From Pedobacter soli (lineage in GTDB: Bacteria; Bacteroidota; Bacteroidia; Sphingobacteriales; Sphingobacteriaceae), in the NCBI RefSeq assembly GCF_900101435.1, contig NZ_FMZH01000006.1, positions 188,902 to 252,901 on the forward strand: a DNA stretch of 64,000 nucleotides, written 5' to 3'. Below the pieces are notes generated by a model. It was not told the DNA's origin, searched no databases, and was given only the letters and a program-made list of their open reading frames with translations. The first letter of the stretch is position 1. Every line of letters begins with the position of its first letter. Positions 1 through 10,261 of the stretch are shown piece after piece. Position numbers and translations under genes: made by a program.

Positions 1-358
1 CCATTACCGGATCGGCATGATCTATCTTTACTGAAAAACCATTTCCCCATTCCTGATCTATTTTAGTAACCGCAGTAAATTGCGGTACACTTTCTTTAAT
101 TATTCCGGCTATCCTCGAATTGCTGATTTCTTGCCAGTGTTCTTTGTTATCAGGGGTAAAAAAATCATGCTTTTCTCTGATCTGATAAACATTTTTCAAT
201 TCCGGCGACCAGCTATCATAACTTTTTTCGTAATTGATATACAAAAGCATCAATACAAAAGCAGTTAGCCCTAAAGCTAGTCCACCAATATTAATGGCGG
301 CATACACCTTGTTTTTCCAAAGGTTTCGCCAGGCGATTTTGAGGTTTAATTTGAACAT
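1..358 (-). CDS. FtsX/MacB-type ABC permease, N-terminal part (cut by window edge)
   Basis: This is the first 119 or so residues of a sixth ABC permease in the array; the rest lies left of position 1. It begins MFKLNLKIAWRNLWKNK, the same N-terminal signature as the five complete permeases to its right, then has one membrane segment at about residues 20-42 and the start of the extracytoplasmic MacB-like domain. Its start codon is followed upstream by the same ~60-bp spacer that precedes the gene at 429-2816. It is probably the next gene of the same minus-strand operon. The family carries two MacB-periplasmic/FtsX units per chain. Confidence 0.85.
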   Translation of the reverse strand, partial: MFKLNLKIAWRNLWKNKVYAAINIGGLALGLTAFVLMLLYINYEKSYDSWSPELKNVYQIREKHDFFTPDNKEHWQEISNSRIAGIIKESVPQFTAVTKIDQEWGNGFSVKIDHADPVM

Positions 359-428
359 CTTAGGGTTAACTGTATAAATTGTTAAACTGGTTAATTGTTA
401 AATTGCCAACTGAAAACTGCTAATTGGT

Positions 429-2816
429 TTATTCATATTTAAGTGCATCAATGGTATTGGCAGCAGCAGCCCTATACGAGCGGAAGCTTACGGTAATTAA
501 AGTAATAGTCATGGAAATAAGCATAGCCAGCATAAAGGGCCAGATGCTCAGATCGATCCGGTAAGCAAAACCATTTAACCATTTAGATACAAAGAGATAG
601 GCTAATGGCCAGGCCACCAGATTGGCGATAAAAACCATTACAATGAATGAGCCGTTAAGCATTTTCACCAGTTCGATGGTTGATGCACCCAACACTTTCC
701 GGATGGCTACTTCTTTGGTTCTTTGTGTGGCAACAAAAGAGATTAACCCAAATAAGCCAATAAAGGAAATAAAAATAATTACGCCGGCAAAAACCTTGAA
801 AAGTGTACCCATTACCTGCTCACCCTGATAATAATTTTTAATCTGCTCATTCAAAAACAACTCGCTGTAAACCGATTCGGGAAAAGTTTTTTGCCAGATT
901 TTCTGCACGTTTTTCATTGTAGTTAACATCTGCGCTGAATTTAATTTTATGGCAGCATTAAAATATCTTGCTCTTGACGAACCAACTAAAATAGGATCAA
1001 TACTCTCGTGCAAGCTTCTGTTTTTAAAATCCTGGATTACACCCACAATCGGAGCTTTCATTCCGCCCATGGATAGTATTTTGCCAATCGCTTCTTGTGG
1101 GCTGTTAACATTTAACTTCTTCAGCAAGGTTTCATTAACCAGGTATTCGTTAATCGTATCCGACTTAACGATATTTCTACCGGCTACCAGTTTTAAATCG
1201 AATGTTTTCAGGTAGTCTTCGTCTGCATTTTTGGTGTTTACCTGAAAATCGGCATCTTTTGAACTATTGTATGAGAAACTGCTGCCATTATTGTTTTGTG
1301 ATGAAGGTGGAGTTCTGCACAGACTTACTTCCTCAACACCGGGAACTTGTTTCAACTGGCTTTTAAAAGTATCAAAACGCTGCATGGTCAGGCTATCGTT
1401 TGGCAAATCGACCATTGCAATTGCCGTTGGATTAAAGCCCAGTGGCTGCTCGCGAACGTATTTCATTTGCTGAAGAATAACCAGAGTGCCAATGATTAGT
1501 GTTACTGTGATGGCAAATTGCACCACCACCAAAACTTTGCGTAAACCTAAGCCACCGGTATTCGCAGAAACCTTGTTTTTTATGGCTAAAACCGGGTTAA
1601 ACCCTGATATGACAATGGCCGGGTAAAAACCTGCAAGCAAACTGACAAAAACAGCCAGGAATAGCAAAAAAGCTAAAATAATAGGGTGCTCAAAAATACT
1701 GAATGATATTTTGGAGCCAAACAAATTTTGCATGCCGGGCAATGCAATTTCGGTTAAAACACTGCCAAGTAATAGCGAAACAAGCACAATAGTTAAGGTT
1801 TCGGTTAAAAACTGTGCAACCAGCTGCCCTCTCTGACTGCCCATTACCTTACGAATACCTACTTCTTTTGAACGACTTACCGCCTGCGCAGTAGCTAAAT
1901 TGATAAAGTTGATGGATGCGGTAATGATTAAAAAAAAGCCGATAACCGCCAGACCATAAATTTGTTTTTTGGGCATAATCCGGCCCGAAAAATTGCCAAA
2001 CTTACTATTGTAGTGAATATCGTTTAAAGGCTGAAATAAATGACCCTCTTTCCCGGGAGCCTTTTCGGTGTAATATTTCTTTAAAAAGGCTTGTAAAGGT
2101 GTGTTTAAGGCTGCGATGTTTACATTGGGTTTTAGTTTAATATAACTCTCTGAGCTTGAGCCTACCGATCCCCACCGATCCAGATTTCTGCTTTTGAAAG
2201 ATTTATAAGAGAGCATAATCTTTAAGGGCACCGAATTGTTTTCTGCCACATCATCAATTACGCCGATAACGACATAGCTGGCCATGTCATAATTTACAGA
2301 TTTGCCAAGTGCATTTTTCCAGCTTCCAAAAAATTTATCCGCCATTTCTTTTGAAAGCACAATGTTGCCTGGGTCTTTGAGTGCTGCATAATCGCCTGAG
2401 AGCCATTTGTAATCAAATATTCCGAAGAAATCAGGTTCGATATAAAAAACATCTTCCTGAGTTTTTAGCCTTTCTTTTCCAGCAGCATCATTTATCTGAA
2501 TTACTCCTGTGCTTTGTTCAATGGCCGCAATTTTTTCTATGTATGGAGAAAAATCATTTCGCATTGCCGGAGTTAAAGGCAAAGGAACCCCCTGCGAAAA
2601 AAACTGGTTTCCATCACTGTAATCCCACGATGAAACCACACGGTAAATCCGGTCGCTATCTTTAAAATCTTTATCAAAACTCATCTGGTAGCGAATAAAA
2701 ATAAAGATCAGAATACAGCTGGCCATACCAATCGACAGGCCAAGAATATTAATAAGCGTATAACCTTTGTTTTTCCAGAGGTTGCGCCAGGCTATTTTGA
2801 GGTTAAGTTTGAACAT
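429..2816 (-). CDS. ABC transporter permease, double FtsX/MacB-PCD type (permease A)
   Basis: A 795-residue inner-membrane permease of the MacB/FtsX (type VII ABC) superfamily, which in characterised members couples cytoplasmic ATP hydrolysis to movement of periplasmic domains instead of moving substrate through the membrane. TM1 is at about 20-42, the first extracytoplasmic domain at 45-285, three TMs of the first FtsX unit at about 288-405 with the coupling motif EVGIRKVMGS near 319, a TM at 432-452, a second extracytoplasmic domain to about 670, and a second FtsX unit with EVAIRKVLGAS near 705. It ends DALKYE like all its paralogues. The spacer to the next gene upstream is 70 bp. Substrate unknown; the partner ATPase is probably the one at 12912-13610. 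Confidence 0.9.
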   Translation of the reverse strand: MFKLNLKIAWRNLWKNKGYTLINILGLSIGMASCILIFIFIRYQMSFDKDFKDSDRIYRVVSSWDYSDGNQFFSQGVPLPLTPAMRNDFSPYIEKIAAIEQSTGVIQINDAAGKERLKTQEDVFYIEPDFFGIFDYKWLSGDYAALKDPGNIVLSKEMADKFFGSWKNALGKSVNYDMASYVVIGVIDDVAENNSVPLKIMLSYKSFKSRNLDRWGSVGSSSESYIKLKPNVNIAALNTPLQAFLKKYYTEKAPGKEGHLFQPLNDIHYNSKFGNFSGRIMPKKQIYGLAVIGFFLIITASINFINLATAQAVSRSKEVGIRKVMGSQRGQLVAQFLTETLTIVLVSLLLGSVLTEIALPGMQNLFGSKISFSIFEHPIILAFLLFLAVFVSLLAGFYPAIVISGFNPVLAIKNKVSANTGGLGLRKVLVVVQFAITVTLIIGTLVILQQMKYVREQPLGFNPTAIAMVDLPNDSLTMQRFDTFKSQLKQVPGVEEVSLCRTPPSSQNNNGSSFSYNSSKDADFQVNTKNADEDYLKTFDLKLVAGRNIVKSDTINEYLVNETLLKKLNVNSPQEAIGKILSMGGMKAPIVGVIQDFKNRSLHESIDPILVGSSRARYFNAAIKLNSAQMLTTMKNVQKIWQKTFPESVYSELFLNEQIKNYYQGEQVMGTLFKVFAGVIIFISFIGLFGLISFVATQRTKEVAIRKVLGASTIELVKMLNGSFIVMVFIANLVAWPLAYLFVSKWLNGFAYRIDLSIWPFMLAMLISMTITLITVSFRSYRAAAANTIDALKYE

Positions 2817-2886
2817 CTTAGGGTTAACTGTATAAATTGTTAAACTGGTTAATTGTTAAATTGTCAACTGAAAACTGCCAATTGGT

Positions 2887-5268
2887 TTATTCGTATTTAA
2901 GTGCATCAACGGCATTGGCTTTAGCTACTTTAAAAGTTTGCATACTTACCGTAATTAAAGCAATGAGTACCGAGGTTAAAAGCGCCAGTAAAAAAGGCCA
3001 TGGGTTTATCGAAATTTTATAATCATATTTTTCGAGCCATTTAGCCACCAGGATATAAGCTGCCGGAATGGCAATCAGGTTGGCAATAACCACCAGTTTC
3101 ATAAAATCTTTGTTCAGCAAGATTAAAATATCAGAAAGGTTGGCCCCCAAAACTTTGCGGATGCTGATTTCTTTACTACGCTGTTCGGCAGTATACAAGG
3201 CCAGACCAAGTAAACCCAGGCACGAAATGAAAATAGCAAAGCCCCCAAAAAGATTGGAAAGTACGCTCAGCAATTTTTCGCTACGCAGTTTTTCGGCCAT
3301 ACCCTGACTCACCATCTTAACTTCGACGGGATAAGCGGGATTTAAGCGGCTGCTAACCGATTTGATAGCCTCAACCGAAGTGCTTAATGATTGCGCCGGG
3401 TTTAATTTGAGCAATAAAACCTGACTGGTTTTGATGTTGTAATAATAAACTGTGGGTTGTATTTTCGAAGCGAGCGACTCGTTTGAATAATCCTGCACTA
3501 CGCCTACCACTTTAAGCGGAGGATTATCGCCCCAATGAATTACGGTACCCACCGGATTTTTTAATTCCATCGTTTTAACAGCGGTTTGGTTGAGCAAAAG
3601 CGACGTAGCCGTATCAGCAGAAAACTTAGGATCAAAATCCCTTCCTGCAACAATTTTAACTCCTGTGGTTTTAGCAAAATCGAAACCAGTGCTTCTGTAG
3701 TTAATAATCGAAACATCGTTTTTAGGTTTTCCAGGCCACGAAATATCGCCGGTAATAGAGCCTCCACGGGTAAAAGAACCTGCATATTCTGTAGCTGCCG
3801 TAATGGCTCCAACCCTTTGCAGCTCGCTTTTAAACAGGCTGAGTTTTTCTGGCTTGGTCCACTCTCCTTCTAAATCTATCTGTGCAAGCGCCGTTTGATC
3901 AAAACCCAATGGTTTATTTTTAAGGTGCTGAATCTGGCTGTAAATTACAATGGCTGAAATAATCATGCAGATAGAAAGACTAAATTGCACCACCACCAAT
4001 GTTTTGCGGATTGACAGCGAGCCTGAAGAACCCTTAAAACCTTTAAGCACTTTTACGGGAATAAAAGAAGAAAGATAGAATGCCGGGTAACTTCCTGCAA
4101 GCAATCCGGTAAAGAGCACAATGCCCAGCAGGAGTCCGCAAAACTGATAAGAGCCGTAATCAATCCTGATCGAAATATCGAGCAGGTTGTTGAAATAAGG
4201 CAAAGAAACTTCGAGTATAATAAAAGCGATAGCCATTGCCAGAACCGACAACAACAACGATTCGATCATAAACTGCCCCATGATGGTATTACGCGTAGAG
4301 CCCAAAGCTTTACGTACACCTACCTCCCTGGCTCTTTTTTCTGATTTAGCGGTAGAAAGGTTCATGTAATTAATGCAGGCAATCAACAATACGCAAATGG
4401 CCAGAAAGACAAATAAGCGTAACTGGTCTATTTTACCACCCGCCGATTTTCCGTTATTGAAATTATCGTACAGGTGATATTTGGCTAAAGGAAACAGAAA
4501 AATCTGGTAAGTCATTTCCTTTAAGTTAGGTTCTTTGTTTACCACGAAGTTCTTAATGGCTGTATTGGTCGCTTCTAAGTTGGCGTTATCTTTCAGCTGG
4601 AACAAGGTTAAACAAGTAATAGCGCCCCATCCATATTCTTTCTCGGCCGGGTTCTCCTGTTCTAAAAATGTCCAGGGCTGTAAAACATCGAAACGGATCG
4701 TCTGATTTTTAGGCAAATCTTCAATCACTGCTGTTACTTTCAAACTTTTTTTGTTGTCGTAGGTAATGCTTTGGCCAAGCGGGTTTTGATCACCAAATAA
4801 TTTTTTAGCTGTAGAAGCGCTAATCAGCACATTATTGGGTTCGGCCAATGCTGTTTCAGGATTACCATAAATGAATTTGTGATCGAGGATTTTCAGAAAA
4901 TCGGGATCCACACTTAAAGCTTCCAGTTTAAAATGGTTCTGATCGTGGCTATACAACTTAGGACCGCCCGGCATAGACATGCGTGCAGCACTTTTAATAC
5001 CTGGCAGTTCTGTTGTTGCTGCATTGGCAAGTTTGTTGGGTACCGCCATAGTAGTAGCCAGTTTGCCGTTAAATTTCAGATTTAGGGCTGCAAAGTAAAC
5101 TTTATCGGCATTTTTATAGTGTTTATCGAAACTCCACTCGTAATTTACGTACAGCAGAAGCATTAAACAGCAAGCCATGCCAATGGCCAGCCCGCCAACA
5201 TTAATTAGCGTAAAGCCTTTGTGTTTCCACAGGTTTCGTAATGCGATTTTTAGGTTTAATTTGAACAT
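2887..5268 (-). CDS. ABC transporter permease, double FtsX/MacB-PCD type (permease B)
   Basis: A 793-residue paralogue of the neighbouring permeases, starting MFKLNLKIALRNLWKHK and ending DALKYE. The first FtsX unit carries KSEKRAREVGVRKALGS and the second EQRSKEISIRKVLGA; both are cytoplasmic coupling loops between membrane segments. The two extracytoplasmic domains (about 45-280 and 455-670) are where the paralogues differ most. It groups by eye with permeases C and E (shared YAEQR/KEISIRKVLGA region and SYPAFYLSSF between the halves) and less with A and D. It is separated from permease C by 76 bp of AGTATCAAG-type repeat. Specific role unknown. Confidence 0.9.
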   Translation of the reverse strand: MFKLNLKIALRNLWKHKGFTLINVGGLAIGMACCLMLLLYVNYEWSFDKHYKNADKVYFAALNLKFNGKLATTMAVPNKLANAATTELPGIKSAARMSMPGGPKLYSHDQNHFKLEALSVDPDFLKILDHKFIYGNPETALAEPNNVLISASTAKKLFGDQNPLGQSITYDNKKSLKVTAVIEDLPKNQTIRFDVLQPWTFLEQENPAEKEYGWGAITCLTLFQLKDNANLEATNTAIKNFVVNKEPNLKEMTYQIFLFPLAKYHLYDNFNNGKSAGGKIDQLRLFVFLAICVLLIACINYMNLSTAKSEKRAREVGVRKALGSTRNTIMGQFMIESLLLSVLAMAIAFIILEVSLPYFNNLLDISIRIDYGSYQFCGLLLGIVLFTGLLAGSYPAFYLSSFIPVKVLKGFKGSSGSLSIRKTLVVVQFSLSICMIISAIVIYSQIQHLKNKPLGFDQTALAQIDLEGEWTKPEKLSLFKSELQRVGAITAATEYAGSFTRGGSITGDISWPGKPKNDVSIINYRSTGFDFAKTTGVKIVAGRDFDPKFSADTATSLLLNQTAVKTMELKNPVGTVIHWGDNPPLKVVGVVQDYSNESLASKIQPTVYYYNIKTSQVLLLKLNPAQSLSTSVEAIKSVSSRLNPAYPVEVKMVSQGMAEKLRSEKLLSVLSNLFGGFAIFISCLGLLGLALYTAEQRSKEISIRKVLGANLSDILILLNKDFMKLVVIANLIAIPAAYILVAKWLEKYDYKISINPWPFLLALLTSVLIALITVSMQTFKVAKANAVDALKYE

Positions 5269-5344
5269 CTTTCAGTATTTTAGTATCGGGTATCAAGTAT
5301 CAAGACTTCGTTTGCTTTAGTCTTTGGTCTTTCGGCTTTTTGCT

Positions 5345-7717
5345 TTATTCGTATTTCAAAGCATCAACAGGGTTTGCCTTCGCAGTTTTATAGGCCTGAA
5401 AGCTTACCGTAATTAAAGCCATTAATAAGGTGCCCACAGCCGCTACAGGCATAATCCACCAGCTGATATCGGTATGGAATTCGAATTTGATGAGCCATTT
5501 GCCCATGGCGTAATAGCTTACCGGAATGGCAATTACAATGGCTACAGCAATCATTTTAAGGAAAGACAGCGATAAGAGTTGCATTAAATTGGCCACTGAT
5601 GCGCCTAAAACTTTCCTCACACCAAATTCTTTGGTGCGTTGTTCGGCACTGTAGGCTACAAGGCCAAATAAGCCTAAGCAGGAAACAAAAATAGCCAGGC
5701 CTCCAAAAAGATTCGATAAAATGCCTAGTGTTTTTTCGGCATTATATTTCTCCAGATACAGGTTATTCAGGAATTTAACTTCGACCGGAAAAGCAGGGTT
5801 TATGCCTTTGGTAATCTTGGTAATGGTCTCAATATTACTTTGCAAACTGTTGGTTTCATTTAAGCGCATGGTGATGTAACCGGTCCTCCCCGGATCGAAG
5901 AAAACCACCATCGGATTATTCGATTTATAAGGCGAATCCCATACGTAATCGTCAAAAACGCCAATAATGTGGTATTTATCGCCAAAAGCACTCATGGTTT
6001 TTCCTACTGCGTTTTTATAGCCAAACACTTTTACTGCCGAAGCACTCACCAGTACACCAACCGAATCAGAAGCGAAATTCTTCGAAAAATCACGTCCATC
6101 AGTCAGTTTAATTCCATTGGTTTTGATAAAATCGTAGGTAGTGGCTACCTGATTGAAAAGTACTGTGTTGGTTGGCTTGGTCATTCCCTCCCAGGCTACA
6201 TCCATAAAGTTGGAACCGTGATGCGATAAACTTACCGACGACTGAAACATGGCAGAAACTGCGCCTGATTGAAGTAATTCGTTTTTAAATAGCTCGTATT
6301 TGCCCTTCAGTTGACCATCTTGCGGAATTTCGACCAATGCATTGATATCGAAACCAACAGGCCGGTTTTTAATGTATTGAATTTGCCGATAGATAACCAG
6401 GGTAGCCACGATGAGGATAATGGCAAAACAAAACTGGCCCACCACCAATACCTGCCTTAAACTAACCGACCACTGGCCCTTTGAACCAATTTTCCTTTTT
6501 AGGGTTTGAACCGGATTAAATGAAGAAAGATAAAAGGCTGGATAACTGCCTGCAATTAAACCTGTAGCCAAAACAATAGCTAAAATCCCTGTCCAGCTTG
6601 CTGCATTGAAATATGAAATGCCCAGATTAATATTAAGCAGGTGGTTAAAAGCGGGTAAGGAAAGTTCGAGTAGTGCAATAGCAATAACCACTGCAATAAA
6701 GGTTAATACCATCGATTCAGTTAAAAACTGAATGATTAATGAGGTGCGGTTCGCTCCGATTGTTTTCTTAATACCCACTTCTTTGGCCCTTTTCTCTGAT
6801 TTGGCAGTGGCCATGTTCATGAAATTGATGCAGGCGATAAGCAGGATACCAAATGCCAGCCCCACAAAGAGGTAAATCTGTTCTATCGCCCCTCCAATAC
6901 TTTTTCCATCTTCAAACTTTCCGTAAAGGTGTAATTTACTGAGCGGGAACAAAGCCTGGGTTTGAAAATCATTGCGGGTATTATTTTTAATCACAGCCAT
7001 GATTTTTTGATTTACAGCAGCTAAATCGGCATTTTCTTTTAGCCTAAACAATGTAATGTAACTGTAATTGCCCCAGTTGATGGATTTGGCACTTTCATCA
7101 ATAGATTCGTAAAACGACCAGGGCATCAGGTAATCGAATCTGTTAGAGCTATTTTCGGCCTGATCGCGGATTACTGCAGTGATATTCAGGTCGTACTTAT
7201 CTTTAAAACGTACAACCTTATTCAAAACATCGGTGCTGCCGAACAACAGTTTAGCGGTAGATTCGGTTAAGAGAATTGAATTGGGATTATTCAGTGCTGT
7301 TTTGGCACTGCCCTGAATAAATTCGTAATCGTACATTTTAAAAATATCGGTCTCCGCAAATTTCGATTTACATTTAAAAGCATTGGTACCGTTGGCAATC
7401 AGATTTTCTTTGCCATAATCCATCCTTGCAGTATACATTACCTCGGGCAGGGCGGCCTTTATTGCCGGACCAAATGCTGTAACCGAACCCTCAAAGGTGC
7501 CGCTTATTTTACGGTTATCCCCCTCAATGTTGGTCATGGTGGTATAAACATTGGCCGCTTCTTTCGCCTGCTTATCAAAGTTCCATTCGTAGGTTACGTA
7601 AAGTAACAACATTAAACAGGCAGCCAGACCAATAGCCAAGCCAATTACATTAATGAAAGAAGAGGTTTTGTTCTTCCAAAGGTTCCGTAATGCGATTTTT
7701 AAGTTTAATCTAAACAT
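5345..7717 (-). CDS. ABC transporter permease, double FtsX/MacB-PCD type (permease C)
   Basis: A 790-residue member of the same array. It has TM1 at about 20-42, then two repeats of extracytoplasmic domain plus FtsX membrane unit. The coupling loops read EVGIKKTIGA (first) and EFGVRKVLGAS (second), so the first has lost the usual RK pair in favour of KK. SYPAFYLSSF marks the end of the first FtsX unit, as in B and E. It ends DALKYE. An 84-bp repeat-rich spacer separates it from permease D. Same-strand order and similar spacers suggest one transcript or a set of recently duplicated units. Confidence 0.9.
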   Translation of the reverse strand: MFRLNLKIALRNLWKNKTSSFINVIGLAIGLAACLMLLLYVTYEWNFDKQAKEAANVYTTMTNIEGDNRKISGTFEGSVTAFGPAIKAALPEVMYTARMDYGKENLIANGTNAFKCKSKFAETDIFKMYDYEFIQGSAKTALNNPNSILLTESTAKLLFGSTDVLNKVVRFKDKYDLNITAVIRDQAENSSNRFDYLMPWSFYESIDESAKSINWGNYSYITLFRLKENADLAAVNQKIMAVIKNNTRNDFQTQALFPLSKLHLYGKFEDGKSIGGAIEQIYLFVGLAFGILLIACINFMNMATAKSEKRAKEVGIKKTIGANRTSLIIQFLTESMVLTFIAVVIAIALLELSLPAFNHLLNINLGISYFNAASWTGILAIVLATGLIAGSYPAFYLSSFNPVQTLKRKIGSKGQWSVSLRQVLVVGQFCFAIILIVATLVIYRQIQYIKNRPVGFDINALVEIPQDGQLKGKYELFKNELLQSGAVSAMFQSSVSLSHHGSNFMDVAWEGMTKPTNTVLFNQVATTYDFIKTNGIKLTDGRDFSKNFASDSVGVLVSASAVKVFGYKNAVGKTMSAFGDKYHIIGVFDDYVWDSPYKSNNPMVVFFDPGRTGYITMRLNETNSLQSNIETITKITKGINPAFPVEVKFLNNLYLEKYNAEKTLGILSNLFGGLAIFVSCLGLFGLVAYSAEQRTKEFGVRKVLGASVANLMQLLSLSFLKMIAVAIVIAIPVSYYAMGKWLIKFEFHTDISWWIMPVAAVGTLLMALITVSFQAYKTAKANPVDALKYE

Positions 7718-7801
7718 CTCTCCGTTTTTTTAGTATCAAGTAGCAAGTAGTAAGTAGCAAGACTTTGTTTGCTTTAGTCTTTGGTCTTTTAGCTCTCAGC
7801 T

Positions 7802-10177
7802 TTATTCGTATTTTAATGCATCAACCGGATTGGCATTTACTGCTTTTTTAGCCTGAATGCTTACGGTTACAATGGTTAATAAAAGTGTAATCAGTGTTGT
7901 GGTTACAAATGGCAGCACCGGGAAATCGATCCGGTAAGCAAAGGTTTTAAGCCACATGTTGGTAACAATGTAGGCGACCGGCCAGGATATGATATTGGCG
8001 ATTACCACGAGGATAAAAAACGAACTGTTGATTAGTTTCAACAACTGCACATCGGTTGCACCCAGTATTTTGCGTACAGCAATTTCTTTTAAGCGGCCGT
8101 TGGTGATGTATTTGGCAAAAGCATATAAACCCAGCAAGGCAATAAAAACGGTTAATACGGCAGCAGCGAAAAATACCGATTGCAATTGCTCCTGTTTTTT
8201 AAAGAGCTTGCCATAAAGTTCATCTAAAAAAGCGTAGCGGAAATTTTCGCCATCGAGTTTATTAATTTCAGGCCATTGTGCTTTTAAGGCAGCTAAGGCA
8301 TCGGCCATTTTATTTTCTTCGATTTTAAGCATGATTTCCATTTTCGGATTTCCGCAGGGATCCTTGATCGCGTAAATGGTGGGTTGGGTTGCATTTTCGA
8401 AACCACGGTCTTTAAAATCTTTAATTACACCAACAATTTTATAATTGGTATTGCAACCGATAATGGTTTGACCAATCGGATTGCTTAACCCATATTTCGC
8501 GGCCGCACTTTCGTTAATCACAGCCGAATTGGCCGTATCGGTTTTAAAAGCTTTAGAAAAAAAGCGTCCCTCTTTTAATTTGATATCAAGGGTTTCAAAG
8601 TAATCGAAATCAACATCGAGGTAATTGATACTTGCCTGAACGCCATTTGAAGTATAAGTATTGGTTCCGTTGGCAGTGCCATTCGGGATTCCGGTTGCTA
8701 CGGTTGCCGATTTGATGCCCGGAATTTTTAGGATTTTTTCTCTGACAGGCTCAAATTTGTCGGGATCGGAGAATAAGGCAATATTTTTAATGTAAACTAC
8801 CTGTTCGGCTTTAAAGCCCAAATCCTGACTGCGCATATATTTTAACTGCGCATTGATGATAAACAAGCCAATGATAAAAATAACGGCAATGCTAAATTGA
8901 AAAACCAGCAAACCATTGCGCAACCAATAACTCTGTTTACTGGTAGCAAAATTACCTTTTAACACCAGGGCAGGTTTAAAACCAGATAAAACCATTGCAG
9001 GATAAATGCCTGCAATGACTGTGATTAAAAATAAAATTAAAGGCAATTGCCAAATCAAACCGTTATCGGCATGCCAGATAGACAGTTTGAGCAAGAACAG
9101 GTTATTGAAGCCCGGTAAAACAAGTTCGGCGAGGATAAGTGCCAACACTGTGGCAGCAAAGCACTGCATTAAAATTTCGGTCAGGAACTGCAACGCCAGC
9201 TGGAAGCGGAAAGCGCCCATCACTTTTTTAACCCCAACCTCTTTGGCTCTTTTGGTAGCCTGTGCAATACTCAGGTTGGTAAAATTAACACAGGCAATAA
9301 TCAGGATTAAAATCCCCAGTACAGACAGGGCTATCAATATTTTGTATGGTGCATCGTTACCGGCTTTGGGTTTTAAATGCTGATTTGCTAATGGGTCTAA
9401 AAAAGTAGAAATACCTTTTATTTTATCAATGGTTTCCCGGTCAGTTTCGCCTTTCAGCAACTCAGCATGGTATAATCTGGTTATTTTCTCTTGCAGATTG
9501 GCTACATCTGTGCCTGGTTTAAGTTGCAAATAGGTAGTGTAATTGTTGTGTCCATAGTTCTCGCCCTGCCCCAATTCATTCCCAATCGAAACGCCATCAA
9601 AGGTTACATTTGAATGTGGGTTATTGATAATGGAACCATTAATCTTATTCTTTATACCCATTAAACTACTTCCCACAGTTACCATTTCAGGTTTATTATC
9701 TGTTTTATTTGGGAACAGCGCTTTCATGCTCTCTTTACTCAGATACGAAAGCCTTTCTACATCACCTGCAGGTTTTTCAAGTCCGCCGGTAGGTTTTAAG
9801 TCGAGTATTTCGGCTGCAGTATAATCTGCTTGCAAAAAATTATTAGTAAAAACAGTGTTATTGCCATTTTTCAATACCAGTTCAAAAAAAATCCCTTTGG
9901 TAATACCCATTTTTTCTACTTCCGGAAAATGTTGCTTTATGGCTTTTCCAAGAGGCGGCGGGGTATAATTGGTTTTAAAATCGGGATAGATGCGCCCAAC
10001 TACATAGATGTTTTTATAGTTCGGATTAGTCTTATCAAAACTGGTTTCGTAGGTAAAATACAACATTACCAAAATAAACGCAGCCAAAGCAATGGCCAAA
10101 CCACCAACATTAATTGCGGTAATTCCCTTGTTTCTCCAAAGGTTGCGTAAGGCTATTTTTAGGTTTAATTTGAACAT
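7802..10177 (-). CDS. ABC transporter permease, double FtsX/MacB-PCD type (permease D)
   Basis: A 791-residue permease and one of the more diverged members of the array. TM1 is at about 20-42; the first extracytoplasmic domain contains a glycine- and asparagine-rich stretch not shared with B, C and E. Coupling loops are RAKEVGVKKVMGA and RLKEIAVRKILGA. The second FtsX unit lacks the EQR motif found in the others and reads KYITNGRLKE. It ends NPVDALKYE. This divergence suggests a distinct partner or ligand rather than simple gene-dosage duplication, but this is inference. It lies 84 bp downstream of permease E. Confidence 0.9.
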   Translation of the reverse strand: MFKLNLKIALRNLWRNKGITAINVGGLAIALAAFILVMLYFTYETSFDKTNPNYKNIYVVGRIYPDFKTNYTPPPLGKAIKQHFPEVEKMGITKGIFFELVLKNGNNTVFTNNFLQADYTAAEILDLKPTGGLEKPAGDVERLSYLSKESMKALFPNKTDNKPEMVTVGSSLMGIKNKINGSIINNPHSNVTFDGVSIGNELGQGENYGHNNYTTYLQLKPGTDVANLQEKITRLYHAELLKGETDRETIDKIKGISTFLDPLANQHLKPKAGNDAPYKILIALSVLGILILIIACVNFTNLSIAQATKRAKEVGVKKVMGAFRFQLALQFLTEILMQCFAATVLALILAELVLPGFNNLFLLKLSIWHADNGLIWQLPLILFLITVIAGIYPAMVLSGFKPALVLKGNFATSKQSYWLRNGLLVFQFSIAVIFIIGLFIINAQLKYMRSQDLGFKAEQVVYIKNIALFSDPDKFEPVREKILKIPGIKSATVATGIPNGTANGTNTYTSNGVQASINYLDVDFDYFETLDIKLKEGRFFSKAFKTDTANSAVINESAAAKYGLSNPIGQTIIGCNTNYKIVGVIKDFKDRGFENATQPTIYAIKDPCGNPKMEIMLKIEENKMADALAALKAQWPEINKLDGENFRYAFLDELYGKLFKKQEQLQSVFFAAAVLTVFIALLGLYAFAKYITNGRLKEIAVRKILGATDVQLLKLINSSFFILVVIANIISWPVAYIVTNMWLKTFAYRIDFPVLPFVTTTLITLLLTIVTVSIQAKKAVNANPVDALKYE

Positions 10178-10261
10178 TTCTCAGTGTTTTTGGTATCAAG
10201 TATCAGGTATTGAGTATCAAGACTTTGCTTGCTTTAGTCTTTGGTCTTTCTGCTTTCTGCC

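Noticed and set aside
622..1473. Plus-strand open frames inside permease A
   Set aside because: They are shadows of the minus-strand permease; their composition follows the antisense of conserved FtsX motifs and they have no independent features.
9006..9383. 125-codon plus-strand frame inside permease D
   Set aside because: It lies entirely opposite the conserved FtsX unit of permease D and its product shows no domain or signal.
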